DNA of 64,000 nucleotides from Lachnospiraceae bacterium (GTDB taxonomy: Bacteria > Bacillota > Clostridia > Lachnospirales > Lachnospiraceae): NCBI GenBank assembly GCA_024403255.1, contig JAKSSE010000001.1, positions 1 to 64,000 of the forward strand, read 5' to 3'. The position numbers and the translations under genes are program-made. The notes under the pieces are model-generated. The model was not told where the DNA came from, searched no databases, and saw only the letters and a list, made by a program, of their open reading frames with translations. This document shows positions 57,247-64,000 of the stretch, piece by piece. The number at the start of each line of letters is the position of its first letter. Position 1 is the stretch's first letter.

Positions 57247-58785
57247 TTGTATAGTGAAATTATGTCTGCGATTCTTGAGGGAATCGACAGTGTTTTAGTG
57301 CGTGTAGAAACGGACATTTCTGATGGAATGCCTGTTTTTGAGATGGTTGGATATCTTTCTTCTGAAGTAAAGGAATCAAAAGAAAGGGTGAGAACGGCTC
57401 TTAAAAACAGTGGTATTTCTCTTCCTGTAAAAAGAATTACAGTAAATTTTTCCCCAGCGAATATAAGAAAAAGTGGATCCGGATTTGATTTGCCTATAAC
57501 GGTCGGGATTTTAATTGGCATGGGAATTTTGCCAAAAGAAAACTGCAGGGATGTGCTTGTAGTTGGCGAGATGAGCCTTGATGGAGATGTGATTCCTATC
57601 AATGGAATTTTATCAATGGTAGCGAAGGCAAAAGAAGAAGGGATAAAGCATTGCATAATTCCGAAAGGGAATGCGAAAGAAGCTTCGCTTATTACGGGGA
57701 TTACATGCTATCCAGTTGAGCATTTAAGTGAGGTTATAGAATTATTAAATCTGGATGAAGATAAAAGAGATAGTTTTTTGTATGAGGATAATAAGGCGGT
57801 AGAAGAATATATTGAAAAGACTTTTGATTTTGACATGATTAGTGGCCAGAAATTTGTAAAAAGAGCCTGCGAGGTTGCGGCAAGTGGAATGCATAACCTG
57901 CTTCTTATTGGGCCAGCTGGAAGTGGAAAAACAATGATGGCAAGATGTATTCCATCAATTCTTCCGCCCATGACAGAAAAAGAGCAGCTTGAATTATCAA
58001 AAATTTATTCAGTTGCGGGTCTTTTTAAAAACAGAAGCAGTCTGATGACCCAAAGGCCTTTTAGAAATCCGCACCATACAATTTCAACAATAGGGTTAAC
58101 TGGAGGTGGAAGCAGAGATATAAAGCCTGGAGAAATCACATTGGCACATTGCGGCGTTTTGTTTTTAGATGAGTTTTTGGAGTTTACAAAGTCTTCAATT
58201 GAAATTCTTCGTCAGCCCATGGAAGATCGGGTAATTAATATCACAAGAAATAAAGGGAATTATACTTTTCCTGCTGATTTCATGCTTGTTGCGGCGACGA
58301 ACCCATGTAAGTGTGGTTATTTTCCGGATTTAAACAGGTGCACCTGTACTAGTGCGTCAATTGAAAGATATTTGGGTAAAATGTCAGGTCCAATGCTTGA
58401 CCGAATTGATATTACGGCAGAAACGCCGCAGATGGATTTTGAATCGCTTGTAAATGGGGAAAAAGGTGAATCCTCAAAAGATATAAAAAAGAGGGTGATT
58501 ACCGCAACTCAGATACAAAAAGAAAGGTTTAAAGGTACCAGTATCAGGTTTAACAGTGCGATTCCATCTTCAAGAATAGAGGAGTTTTGTCAGCTTTCGA
58601 AAAAAGATGAGCAGTATATGAAGGATGTTTATGAAAATCTTGATTTATCTGCCCGAAGCTATTTTAAGATTCTTAAAGTTGCAAGAACTTTGGCGGACAT
58701 GGATGAAAGTAAAAATATAGAAACACGTCACCTTAAAGAGTCAGTTTTTTACAGAAGCATAGATAAAAAATTTTGGGAGAGGTAA
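57247..58785 (+). CDS. comM: YifB/ComM-family Mg-chelatase-like AAA+ ATPase
   Basis: 512 aa. TTG start with AGAGGA upstream; MYSEIMSAILEGIDSVLVRV fits the family N-terminus better than the ATG at 57262. N-terminal Lon-protease-like fold region with EVKESKERVRTAL and SPANIRKSGSGFDLPI, then the AAA+ domain with GPAGSGKTMMA (Walker A), LFLDEFLEF (Walker B), NPHHTIS and a zinc-like CKCGYFPDLNRCTC insert, and the C-terminal lid. ComM is a branch-migration helicase in natural transformation. Followed 3 nt later by dprA. Confidence 0.93.
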   Translation: MYSEIMSAILEGIDSVLVRVETDISDGMPVFEMVGYLSSEVKESKERVRTALKNSGISLPVKRITVNFSPANIRKSGSGFDLPITVGILIGMGILPKENCRDVLVVGEMSLDGDVIPINGILSMVAKAKEEGIKHCIIPKGNAKEASLITGITCYPVEHLSEVIELLNLDEDKRDSFLYEDNKAVEEYIEKTFDFDMISGQKFVKRACEVAASGMHNLLLIGPAGSGKTMMARCIPSILPPMTEKEQLELSKIYSVAGLFKNRSSLMTQRPFRNPHHTISTIGLTGGGSRDIKPGEITLAHCGVLFLDEFLEFTKSSIEILRQPMEDRVINITRNKGNYTFPADFMLVAATNPCKCGYFPDLNRCTCTSASIERYLGKMSGPMLDRIDITAETPQMDFESLVNGEKGESSKDIKKRVITATQIQKERFKGTSIRFNSAIPSSRIEEFCQLSKKDEQYMKDVYENLDLSARSYFKILKVARTLADMDESKNIETRHLKESVFYRSIDKKFWER

Positions 58786-58788
58786 TTT

Positions 58789-59859
58789 ATGAAATATACA
58801 TACTGGTTAGCGTGCATGCCTTTTGGCAGCGAGAAAAAGCGTATGCTTGTAGGAGATTATTTTTCAGCGAAAGCGGTATATGAAACAAAAAAAGAAGAAC
58901 TGGAAAGGTTAAGCTATCTTAATGAGTGTGATGTTAAGGCTCTAACGGACCTTGGCTGCAAGAAAAAATATATAGAAGATTATGAAAAAATAAAGGAGCA
59001 GGATATAGTTTTTTGCCCCTATACATCAGTGGAATATCCGTCCAGACTTCGTAATATTTATAATCCTCCTTTTGCATTGTTTTACAAAGGAAAACTTCCC
59101 AAAGAGGAGGGAATAAAAATCGCTGTTGTAGGTGCAAGAGTCTGTTCTGCCTATGGACAGAAAATAAGTGAACAGATAGGAGAAGCTTTTGGGAAAATTG
59201 GGATTGATGTCATAAGTGGTATGGCAAGAGGCGTTGATAGTGCAGCGCATTATGGTGCTCTTAAAGGAAATGGGAAAACTTTTGCCGTTCTAGGGTGTGG
59301 CGTGGATATTGTATATCCAAGACAAAATAGGGAGCTGTATAACCGTATATTAGAAAATGGAGCTGTAATTTCTGAGTATGCACCGGGCACGCCTGCTCAG
59401 CCAATTTTCTTTCCTCTTAGAAACAGGATAATCAGCGGTCTTTCCGATGTAGTGATAGTAACGGAAGCAAAAAGAAAAAGTGGATCTTTAATAACGGCAG
59501 ATTTAGCCATGGACCAGGGACGTGAAGTTTTTTGTGTACCAGGAAGAGTGGGGGATAGTTTGTCAGAGGGGACAAATGACTTGATACATCAAGGGGCAGG
59601 AATAATCACCTCCTTTGAACAGTTAATGAACGACCTTAATCTTACATATAAACCAGAAAAAAATGGGGTATATAACATTGGAGGATTAAGTAAAGACGAG
59701 GTTACCTTATACAAAGCTTTGGATGAGTATCCAAAGTCTCTGGATAATATTTTAGATGATTCGAATCTTACAATTTCGACTGTTTTTGAAGTTATATCAT
59801 CTCTTATGAGTAAAGGCCTTATTAAAGAAACTTTCAAGAATAATTATGTGAGATGTTAA
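58789..59859 (+). CDS. dprA: DNA-processing protein DprA
   Basis: 356 aa. Rossmann core: GARVCSAYGQKISEQI, VISGMARGVDSAAHYGAL, FAVLGCGVDIVYPRQN, GAVISEYAPG, FPLRNRIISGLSDVVIVTEA and SGSLITADLAMDQGREVFCVPG. C-terminal winged helix (LYKALDEYPKSLDNILDD). Loads RecA on incoming single-stranded DNA. Strong terminator not obvious before topA, which has its own promoter. Confidence 0.95.
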   Translation: MKYTYWLACMPFGSEKKRMLVGDYFSAKAVYETKKEELERLSYLNECDVKALTDLGCKKKYIEDYEKIKEQDIVFCPYTSVEYPSRLRNIYNPPFALFYKGKLPKEEGIKIAVVGARVCSAYGQKISEQIGEAFGKIGIDVISGMARGVDSAAHYGALKGNGKTFAVLGCGVDIVYPRQNRELYNRILENGAVISEYAPGTPAQPIFFPLRNRIISGLSDVVIVTEAKRKSGSLITADLAMDQGREVFCVPGRVGDSLSEGTNDLIHQGAGIITSFEQLMNDLNLTYKPEKNGVYNIGGLSKDEVTLYKALDEYPKSLDNILDDSNLTISTVFEVISSLMSKGLIKETFKNNYVRC

Positions 59860-59870
59860 AACTTTTCCTC

Positions 59871-59900
59871 TTGACACGAAAAAAACCTTTGTTGTATATT
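59871..59900 (+). promoter_or_regulatory. Strong topA promoter
   Basis: TTGACA (59871-59876), 18 nt, TATATT (59895-59900). Expected start near 59907, ~44 nt before the topA ATG with AAGGAG upstream. Confidence 0.8.
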
Positions 59901-59950
59901 TATGCACGTTTCTAATGACTATATATAGAAGAAACATTTAAGGAGCATAT

Positions 59951-62020
59951 ATGGCAAAGTATCTAGTTATCGTAGAGTCCCCTGCTAAGGTTAAAACAAT
60001 TAAAAAGTTTTTGGGAAAAAACTATGAAGTTATGGCTTCTAATGGCCATGTAAGAGATCTTCCAAAAACCAGAATGGGAATTAAGGTTGAGGATAATTAC
60101 GATCCTGAATATATAACAATTCGAGGAAAGGGAGATCTTCTTGCGGGTCTTCGAAAAGAAGCAGCAAAGGCAGATAAAGTTTATCTTGCAACTGACCCTG
60201 ACCGCGAAGGAGAAGCAATTTCATGGCATCTTATGACAGCGTTAAAGCTTGATCCTAAGAAAACTTTTAGAATTAGCTTTAATGAGATTACCAAGCCAGC
60301 TGTAACTGCGGCTATAAAAAGCCCACGCGAGCTTGATATGGGACTTGTAGATGCACAGCAGGCTCGTAGAGTATTAGACAGACTTGTGGGTTATCAGATT
60401 AGTCCACTTCTTTGGAAGAAGGTAAAAAGAGGTTTATCAGCAGGACGAGTTCAGTCTGTTGCTTTAAGAATTATCTGTGACAGAGAAGATGAAATTAACG
60501 CTTTTATTCCAAAGGAATATTGGACTTTGGAGGCTGATTTTAAGGCAGATGGCGAAAAGAAGCCTTTGACTGCTAAATTTTATGGCGATACAAAGGGTAA
60601 GCTTGAGCTAAACAGCGAGGCTGAAGTAGATAAAGTTATTAAGGCTATAAGTGGGCAGGATGCAGTTGTATCTGAGGTGAAGAATTCTTCAAGAACCAAG
60701 AAATCGCCTATGCCATTTACAACTTCTACCATGCAGCAGGAAGCTGCTAAGGCTTTAGGCTTTTCTGTTACTAAGACCATGCGTGTTGCACAGCAGCTTT
60801 ACGAAGGAGTATCTGTAAAGGGTCGTGGTAATATGGGTCTTATCACATACCTTCGTACTGATTCTGTTCGTGTATCTGATGAGGCGATGGCTGCTTCAAA
60901 AGCGTATATTGGTGAAAAGTATGGAGAAGAATATCAGGGAGGACCTCAGGCAGCTAAAAAGACTGGTTCTAAGATTCAGGACGCACATGAGGCTATTAGA
61001 CCTGCAGATATTACCCTTACACCAGATGAAGCAAAGGAATCTTTGACAAGAGATCAGTTCCGTCTTTATCAGCTTATCTGGAAGAGATTTGTTGCAAGCC
61101 GAATGAAAGAGGCAACATATGCAACCACTTCAATAAAAATTACTGTTGGTGGTTATGTATTTACAATGTCTGCATCAAAACTTACTTTTGATGGTTTCTT
61201 AAGTGTATACAGGGATGCTGATGATAAAGAGGAAAAGAATCTTTATTCTGGCAATTTGAATGAAAAAGATGTGTTGGCTTTAGAAAAGTCAGAAAAGACT
61301 CAGCACTTTACTCAGCCACCAGCACATTTTACTGAGGCGTCTTTAGTTCGTACTCTGGAAGAAATTGGAGTAGGACGTCCTTCTACTTATGCACCTACAA
61401 TTTCTACTATTCAGGGAAGAAGATATATAACATTAGAAGGTAAGAACATCTTTGTTACTGAAATCGGAGAGATTGTAAATGGCATCATGAAAGAGTCGTT
61501 TGGCTCTATCGTTGATGAGCACTTTACTGCAAATATGGAGTCACTCCTTGATGGAGTTGAGCTTGGCAATATTCCTTGGAAGACTCTGATTGAGAATTTC
61601 TATCCAGATCTTCATCAGTCAGTTGAAAAGGCTGAAAAGGAATTAGAGAAGATTGAAATCCATGATGAAGAAACAGATGTTATTTGTGACCAGTGTGGAC
61701 GAAACATGGTTATCAGGTATTCTATTCATGGAAAGTTCCTTGCTTGTCCAGGCTTCCCAGAGTGTAGAAATACTAAAACATATCTTGAAAAGGTAGGAAT
61801 TGCCTGCCCTAAATGTGGAAAAGATGTTGTTTATAGAACTACAAGAAAAGGTAGAAGGTACTTTGGATGTGAAAGTGCACCAGAGTGTGATTTCATGAGT
61901 TGGTCAAAGCCTCTTGAAAAGAAGTGTCCTAACTGCGGTGGGTATATGACAGTTAAGGGTAAAAAAGCGGTTTGTGCTGATGAAAAATGTGGTTATACTG
62001 AGGATCTTCAGGAAGAATAA
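59951..62020 (+). CDS. topA: DNA topoisomerase I
   Basis: 689 aa. Toprim domain (YLVIVESPAKVKTIKKFLG, DPDREGEAISWHL), core with GLITYLRTDSVRVSDEA (active-site Tyr near 299), and three C-terminal four-Cys zinc ribbons (CDQCGR..CPGFPEC, CPKCGK..CESAPEC, CPNCGG..CADEKC). Relaxes negative supercoils. Stop overlaps codY start by one base (TAATG). Confidence 0.97.
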   Translation: MAKYLVIVESPAKVKTIKKFLGKNYEVMASNGHVRDLPKTRMGIKVEDNYDPEYITIRGKGDLLAGLRKEAAKADKVYLATDPDREGEAISWHLMTALKLDPKKTFRISFNEITKPAVTAAIKSPRELDMGLVDAQQARRVLDRLVGYQISPLLWKKVKRGLSAGRVQSVALRIICDREDEINAFIPKEYWTLEADFKADGEKKPLTAKFYGDTKGKLELNSEAEVDKVIKAISGQDAVVSEVKNSSRTKKSPMPFTTSTMQQEAAKALGFSVTKTMRVAQQLYEGVSVKGRGNMGLITYLRTDSVRVSDEAMAASKAYIGEKYGEEYQGGPQAAKKTGSKIQDAHEAIRPADITLTPDEAKESLTRDQFRLYQLIWKRFVASRMKEATYATTSIKITVGGYVFTMSASKLTFDGFLSVYRDADDKEEKNLYSGNLNEKDVLALEKSEKTQHFTQPPAHFTEASLVRTLEEIGVGRPSTYAPTISTIQGRRYITLEGKNIFVTEIGEIVNGIMKESFGSIVDEHFTANMESLLDGVELGNIPWKTLIENFYPDLHQSVEKAEKELEKIEIHDEETDVICDQCGRNMVIRYSIHGKFLACPGFPECRNTKTYLEKVGIACPKCGKDVVYRTTRKGRRYFGCESAPECDFMSWSKPLEKKCPNCGGYMTVKGKKAVCADEKCGYTEDLQEE

Positions 62021-62775
62021 TGAGCACAAGGTTACTTGATAAAACAAGAAAACTAGGTAATGTATTAAGAAACAGTTCTTCAAACAAAGCTTGCGTTAGC
62101 GAGCTTGCGAGGACTGTTTCTTCGCTTATAATGGGCAATGTTTATCTTGTGTTAAAAGATGGGGTTGTAGAAGAATGCGTAGAAGTTGCAAAAAAAGTTG
62201 ACTCTTTTTCAATAGGGAACATTCTGCCAGAAGATATAAATACATCCTTATTACAGTTTGCTTCGACCAAAGAGAATATTAGACTTGGAGAAATTGGACT
62301 TGATGAAAATAAAGATGCATTCGCAATTATTTTGCCTATTGAAACTAAAAACTGCAGATATGCGAGCGTTATAATTTTAAGAGAAAATGATCCGTTTGAT
62401 ATTGAGGATATAATTATAGCTGAATATTTTTCCAATGCTTTAAGCCTTCTTCTTGGTAACGAGAATAATCAGAAACAGGATGAAAAAAACAGAAATCTAG
62501 AAGCTGTAAAAAGTGCTTTAAACAGTTTGTCACATAAAGAATATATGGCTGCTAAAGCTTTGTTTAAGGTACTTCCAATTGAAGGAGGACTTATTGTTAC
62601 TTCAAAAATTTCAGAAGAATATGAGATTACAAGATCAATAATAATAAACTGTATTAGTAAGCTTGAAAGTGCCGGAATTATTGAATCAAGATCGATGGGG
62701 GCAAGAGGCACAAATATAAAAATTAAAAATCCTGTCATTTATGATGAAGTTTTCAAAGAAAACGTCGATATATAA
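62020..62775 (+). CDS. codY: GTP- and branched-chain-amino-acid-sensing repressor CodY
   Basis: 251 aa. N-terminal GAF domain that binds Ile/Leu/Val (MSTRLLDKTRKLGNVLRN start), a linker, and a C-terminal winged helix-turn-helix with KISEEYEITRSIIINCISKL and SAGIIESRSMGARGTNIKI. The GTP-sensing region is as in Clostridia. It is placed between topA and the flagellar operon, a synteny seen in Lachnospiraceae, and is known to repress motility genes in some Firmicutes (known of the family). Confidence 0.95.
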   Translation: MSTRLLDKTRKLGNVLRNSSSNKACVSELARTVSSLIMGNVYLVLKDGVVEECVEVAKKVDSFSIGNILPEDINTSLLQFASTKENIRLGEIGLDENKDAFAIILPIETKNCRYASVIILRENDPFDIEDIIIAEYFSNALSLLLGNENNQKQDEKNRNLEAVKSALNSLSHKEYMAAKALFKVLPIEGGLIVTSKISEEYEITRSIIINCISKLESAGIIESRSMGARGTNIKIKNPVIYDEVFKENVDI

Positions 62776-62818
62776 GAAAATGCATATTGTCATATATTCA
62801 AAGGATTGAATTATTAGT

Positions 62819-62846
62819 AAAAAGGGACTTTTATAGTCCCTTTTTG
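62819..62846 (+). terminator. codY terminator
   Basis: AAAAAGGGACT (62819-62829), loop TTTAT, AGTCCCTTTTT (62835-62845). Confidence 0.92.
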
Positions 62847-62858
62847 TTTGGAGGTAAA

Positions 62859-62906
62859 ATGTACGATTTAGTACCTTTGCACTATCAAAACCACAATATA
62901 TGGTAA
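62859..62906 (+). CDS. 15-codon leader peptide candidate
   Basis: ATG at 62859 behind a near-ideal TTTGGAGG, encoding MYDLVPLHYQNHNIW then TAA. It lies between the codY terminator and the flagellar promoter, so it is not on the flagellar transcript from 62914-62941, but could be on readthrough from topA-codY. Too short to judge by coding statistics; the strong ribosome-binding site is the main support. Confidence 0.3.
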   Translation: MYDLVPLHYQNHNIW

Positions 62907-62913
62907 TAATCCC

Positions 62914-62941
62914 TTGCATTTTTCACAAGATACACTATAAT
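62914..62941 (+). promoter_or_regulatory. Sigma-A type promoter of the flagellar operon
   Basis: TTGCAT (62914-62919), 16 nt, TATAAT (62936-62941). Expected start near 62948. No sigma-28 type box is seen, consistent with an early-class operon. Confidence 0.75.
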
Positions 62942-62949
62942 GTAAAGGA

Positions 62950-62983
62950 ATAAAAGGGTAATAGTATCTTTGTGCCCTTTTAT
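62950..62983 (+). promoter_or_regulatory. Leader hairpin before flgB
   Basis: ATAAAAGGG (62950-62958) pairs with CCCTTTTAT (62975-62983), starting at the expected mRNA 5' end and ending 8 nt before AAGGAGG. It may protect the 5' end or affect access to the ribosome-binding site. Confidence 0.5.
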
Positions 62984-63001
62984 ACAAAGGAAGGAGGCAA
63001 A

Positions 63002-63394
63002 ATGATTACTTCAGAAGCGTTTGATTATATAAACGTGCTTGATAAAGCTGCTGATGCCAGCTATAAGCGAGAGGAAATCATAGCAAATAACCTTGCTAAT
63101 GCGACTACTCCGGGTTACAAGCGCCAGGATCTTGATTTTGCGCTTTACTTAAAAAGAGAGCTTGGAAAGTCAAAGCATATCGCATTAGACCAGAAAGTAG
63201 ATGATGTTCACTTAAGACATCTTAATCCTCCTGTTTACGAGGATCACGAAAGCTATTCATACAGACTTGATGGAAACAATGTAGACATTGCTACAGAGAA
63301 CGTAGAGCTTGCTTCAGAGCAGCTTCGTTATCAGGCGATTACAGGTTCTATCTCAAATCAGTTCGCACAGCTTAATGCTGCAATGCAGAAGTAG
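63002..63394 (+). CDS. flgB: Flagellar basal-body rod protein FlgB
   Basis: 130 aa from the ATG at 63002 after AAGGAGG; an in-frame start at 62972 would run through the leader hairpin. EEIIANNLANATTPGYKRQDLDF carries the ANNLANxxTPGYKR rod motif (split: ANNLANATTPGYKR). First gene of the class-II flagellar operon in this group. Confidence 0.95.
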   Translation: MITSEAFDYINVLDKAADASYKREEIIANNLANATTPGYKRQDLDFALYLKRELGKSKHIALDQKVDDVHLRHLNPPVYEDHESYSYRLDGNNVDIATENVELASEQLRYQAITGSISNQFAQLNAAMQK

Positions 63395-63404
63395 GAGGTA
63401 GCTT

Positions 63405-63857
63405 ATGGGTTTATTTCAGGGATTTGATATATCCGCATCCGGTATGACTGCTCAGCAGTTCCGTATGGATATAATTGCCGAAAATATTGCAAATGTTAAC
63501 ACCACACGTACCGAGGACGGCACTCCATATAAGCGTCAGGTAGTTCGTTTTGAAGAAAAAGAGATGCGTACTAAATTCGGTCACGTTTTATCTCATGCAA
63601 AAGCTAGAGCTACAAAATATTCTGGAAATGGTGTAAAAGTAGCAGAAGTTTTTGAAGATAACGAGACAGATGACATCATGGAATATGATCCATCACATCC
63701 AGATGCAGATGAGAATGGTTATGTTCATTACCCAAATGTAAATACTGTTACCGAAATGACAAACTTAATCGATGCCTCAAGAGCATATGAGGCAAGTGCT
63801 ACAGCCTTCGATGCGCTTAAAGCATCGGCCCAGGCAGGTCTTAACATCGGAAAGTAA
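63405..63857 (+). CDS. flgC: Flagellar basal-body rod protein FlgC
   Basis: 150 aa, RBS TAGGAGGTAG. GLFQGFDISASGMTAQQFRM, IAENIANVNTTRTEDG and the C-terminal VTEMTNLIDASRAYEASATA motif. Follows flgB by 10 nt. Confidence 0.96.
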   Translation: MGLFQGFDISASGMTAQQFRMDIIAENIANVNTTRTEDGTPYKRQVVRFEEKEMRTKFGHVLSHAKARATKYSGNGVKVAEVFEDNETDDIMEYDPSHPDADENGYVHYPNVNTVTEMTNLIDASRAYEASATAFDALKASAQAGLNIGK

Positions 63858-63865
63858 GGTAAAGT

Positions 63866-64000
63866 ATGGACATAATGAGACTTACAAATGTATCAAATGA
63901 CACCATAGCAAAAAAGGCTACACATGACCTTCACAATGTTGTTAATGGTTCAAGTTTTGATACTTTATTTAAAAAAGTTTTAGGTCAGATTGACGATGCA
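63866..64000 (+). CDS. fliE: Flagellar hook-basal body protein FliE, 3' end outside window
   Basis: The first 45 codons are visible (ATG 63866, 8 nt after the flgC stop, AAGG upstream), ending at the window edge. FDTLFKKVLGQIDDA fits FliE, and flgB-flgC-fliE is the conserved order. The protein links the MS ring to the rod. Confidence 0.8.
   Translation, partial: MDIMRLTNVSNDTIAKKATHDLHNVVNGSSFDTLFKKVLGQIDDA

Noticed and set aside
1-64000. CRISPR arrays, rRNA and tRNA genes
   Set aside because: No regularly spaced direct repeats and no rRNA or tRNA signatures were seen on either strand.

Overview
The window looks like chromosome of a low-GC, motile, anaerobic member of the Lachnospiraceae (Firmicutes). 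Butyrivibrio/Pseudobutyrivibrio-like is my inference. Support comes from AT-rich DNA with Shine-Dalgarno-led, tightly overlapping genes, the topA-codY-flgB-flgC-fliE order, a Firmicutes-type PrkC/PP2C pair, an anaerobic (early cobalt insertion) B12 pathway, and several c-di-GMP proteins. I saw no rRNA, tRNA, CRISPR array, intact insertion sequence or prophage.

Layout. 1-5.7 kb: end of a YhcG-type nuclease gene, an LprI-like lipoprotein, a hybrid histidine kinase and a Lon-type AAA+ ATPase without protease domain. 5.8-11.8 kb: argG, an oxidoreductase/cupin pair, a GGDEF-EAL protein and pyrBI. 11.8-25.2 kb: a housekeeping run priA-def-fmt-rsmB-rlmN-PP2C-prkC-rsgA-rpe-thiN, then an amino acid symporter and a lipoprotein. 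priA carries an in-frame TAA. 25.4-34.7 kb: accessory region with a large surface protein, small unknown proteins, an HD-GYP protein, an Rpn-type nuclease, a 54-aa ribbon-helix-helix regulator with its probable operators, a DEDDh exonuclease, a two-copy 60-bp intergenic repeat and a ~195-bp highly structured element.

34.7-51.7 kb: a cobalamin riboswitch, whose kissing loop can be read directly, precedes a run of about 20 genes. These are an exported CbiK-type chelatase, two related exported beta-rich proteins, a BtuFCD-type ABC importer, then cobQ, cobT, cobU, cobS, a P-loop-less CobU-like protein, cobC, cbiB, cobD, cbiD, cbiF, cbiG, cbiH and a CbiJ-CbiE fusion. cbiL, cbiT, cbiC, cbiA and the adenosyltransferase are not here. 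The first five genes together look like a surface corrinoid/tetrapyrrole capture and import module coupled to synthesis, and they are the best candidate for an undescribed system.

51.8-64 kb: an unusual GH13-family protein that has lost all its catalytic motifs, TraX and DUF5662 proteins, trpS, a J-domain protein, a histidine phosphatase, comM/dprA (DNA uptake and processing), topA, codY, and the start of the flagellar basal-body operon, which runs off the right edge inside fliE. Functions are from reading motifs by eye; no database search was run.
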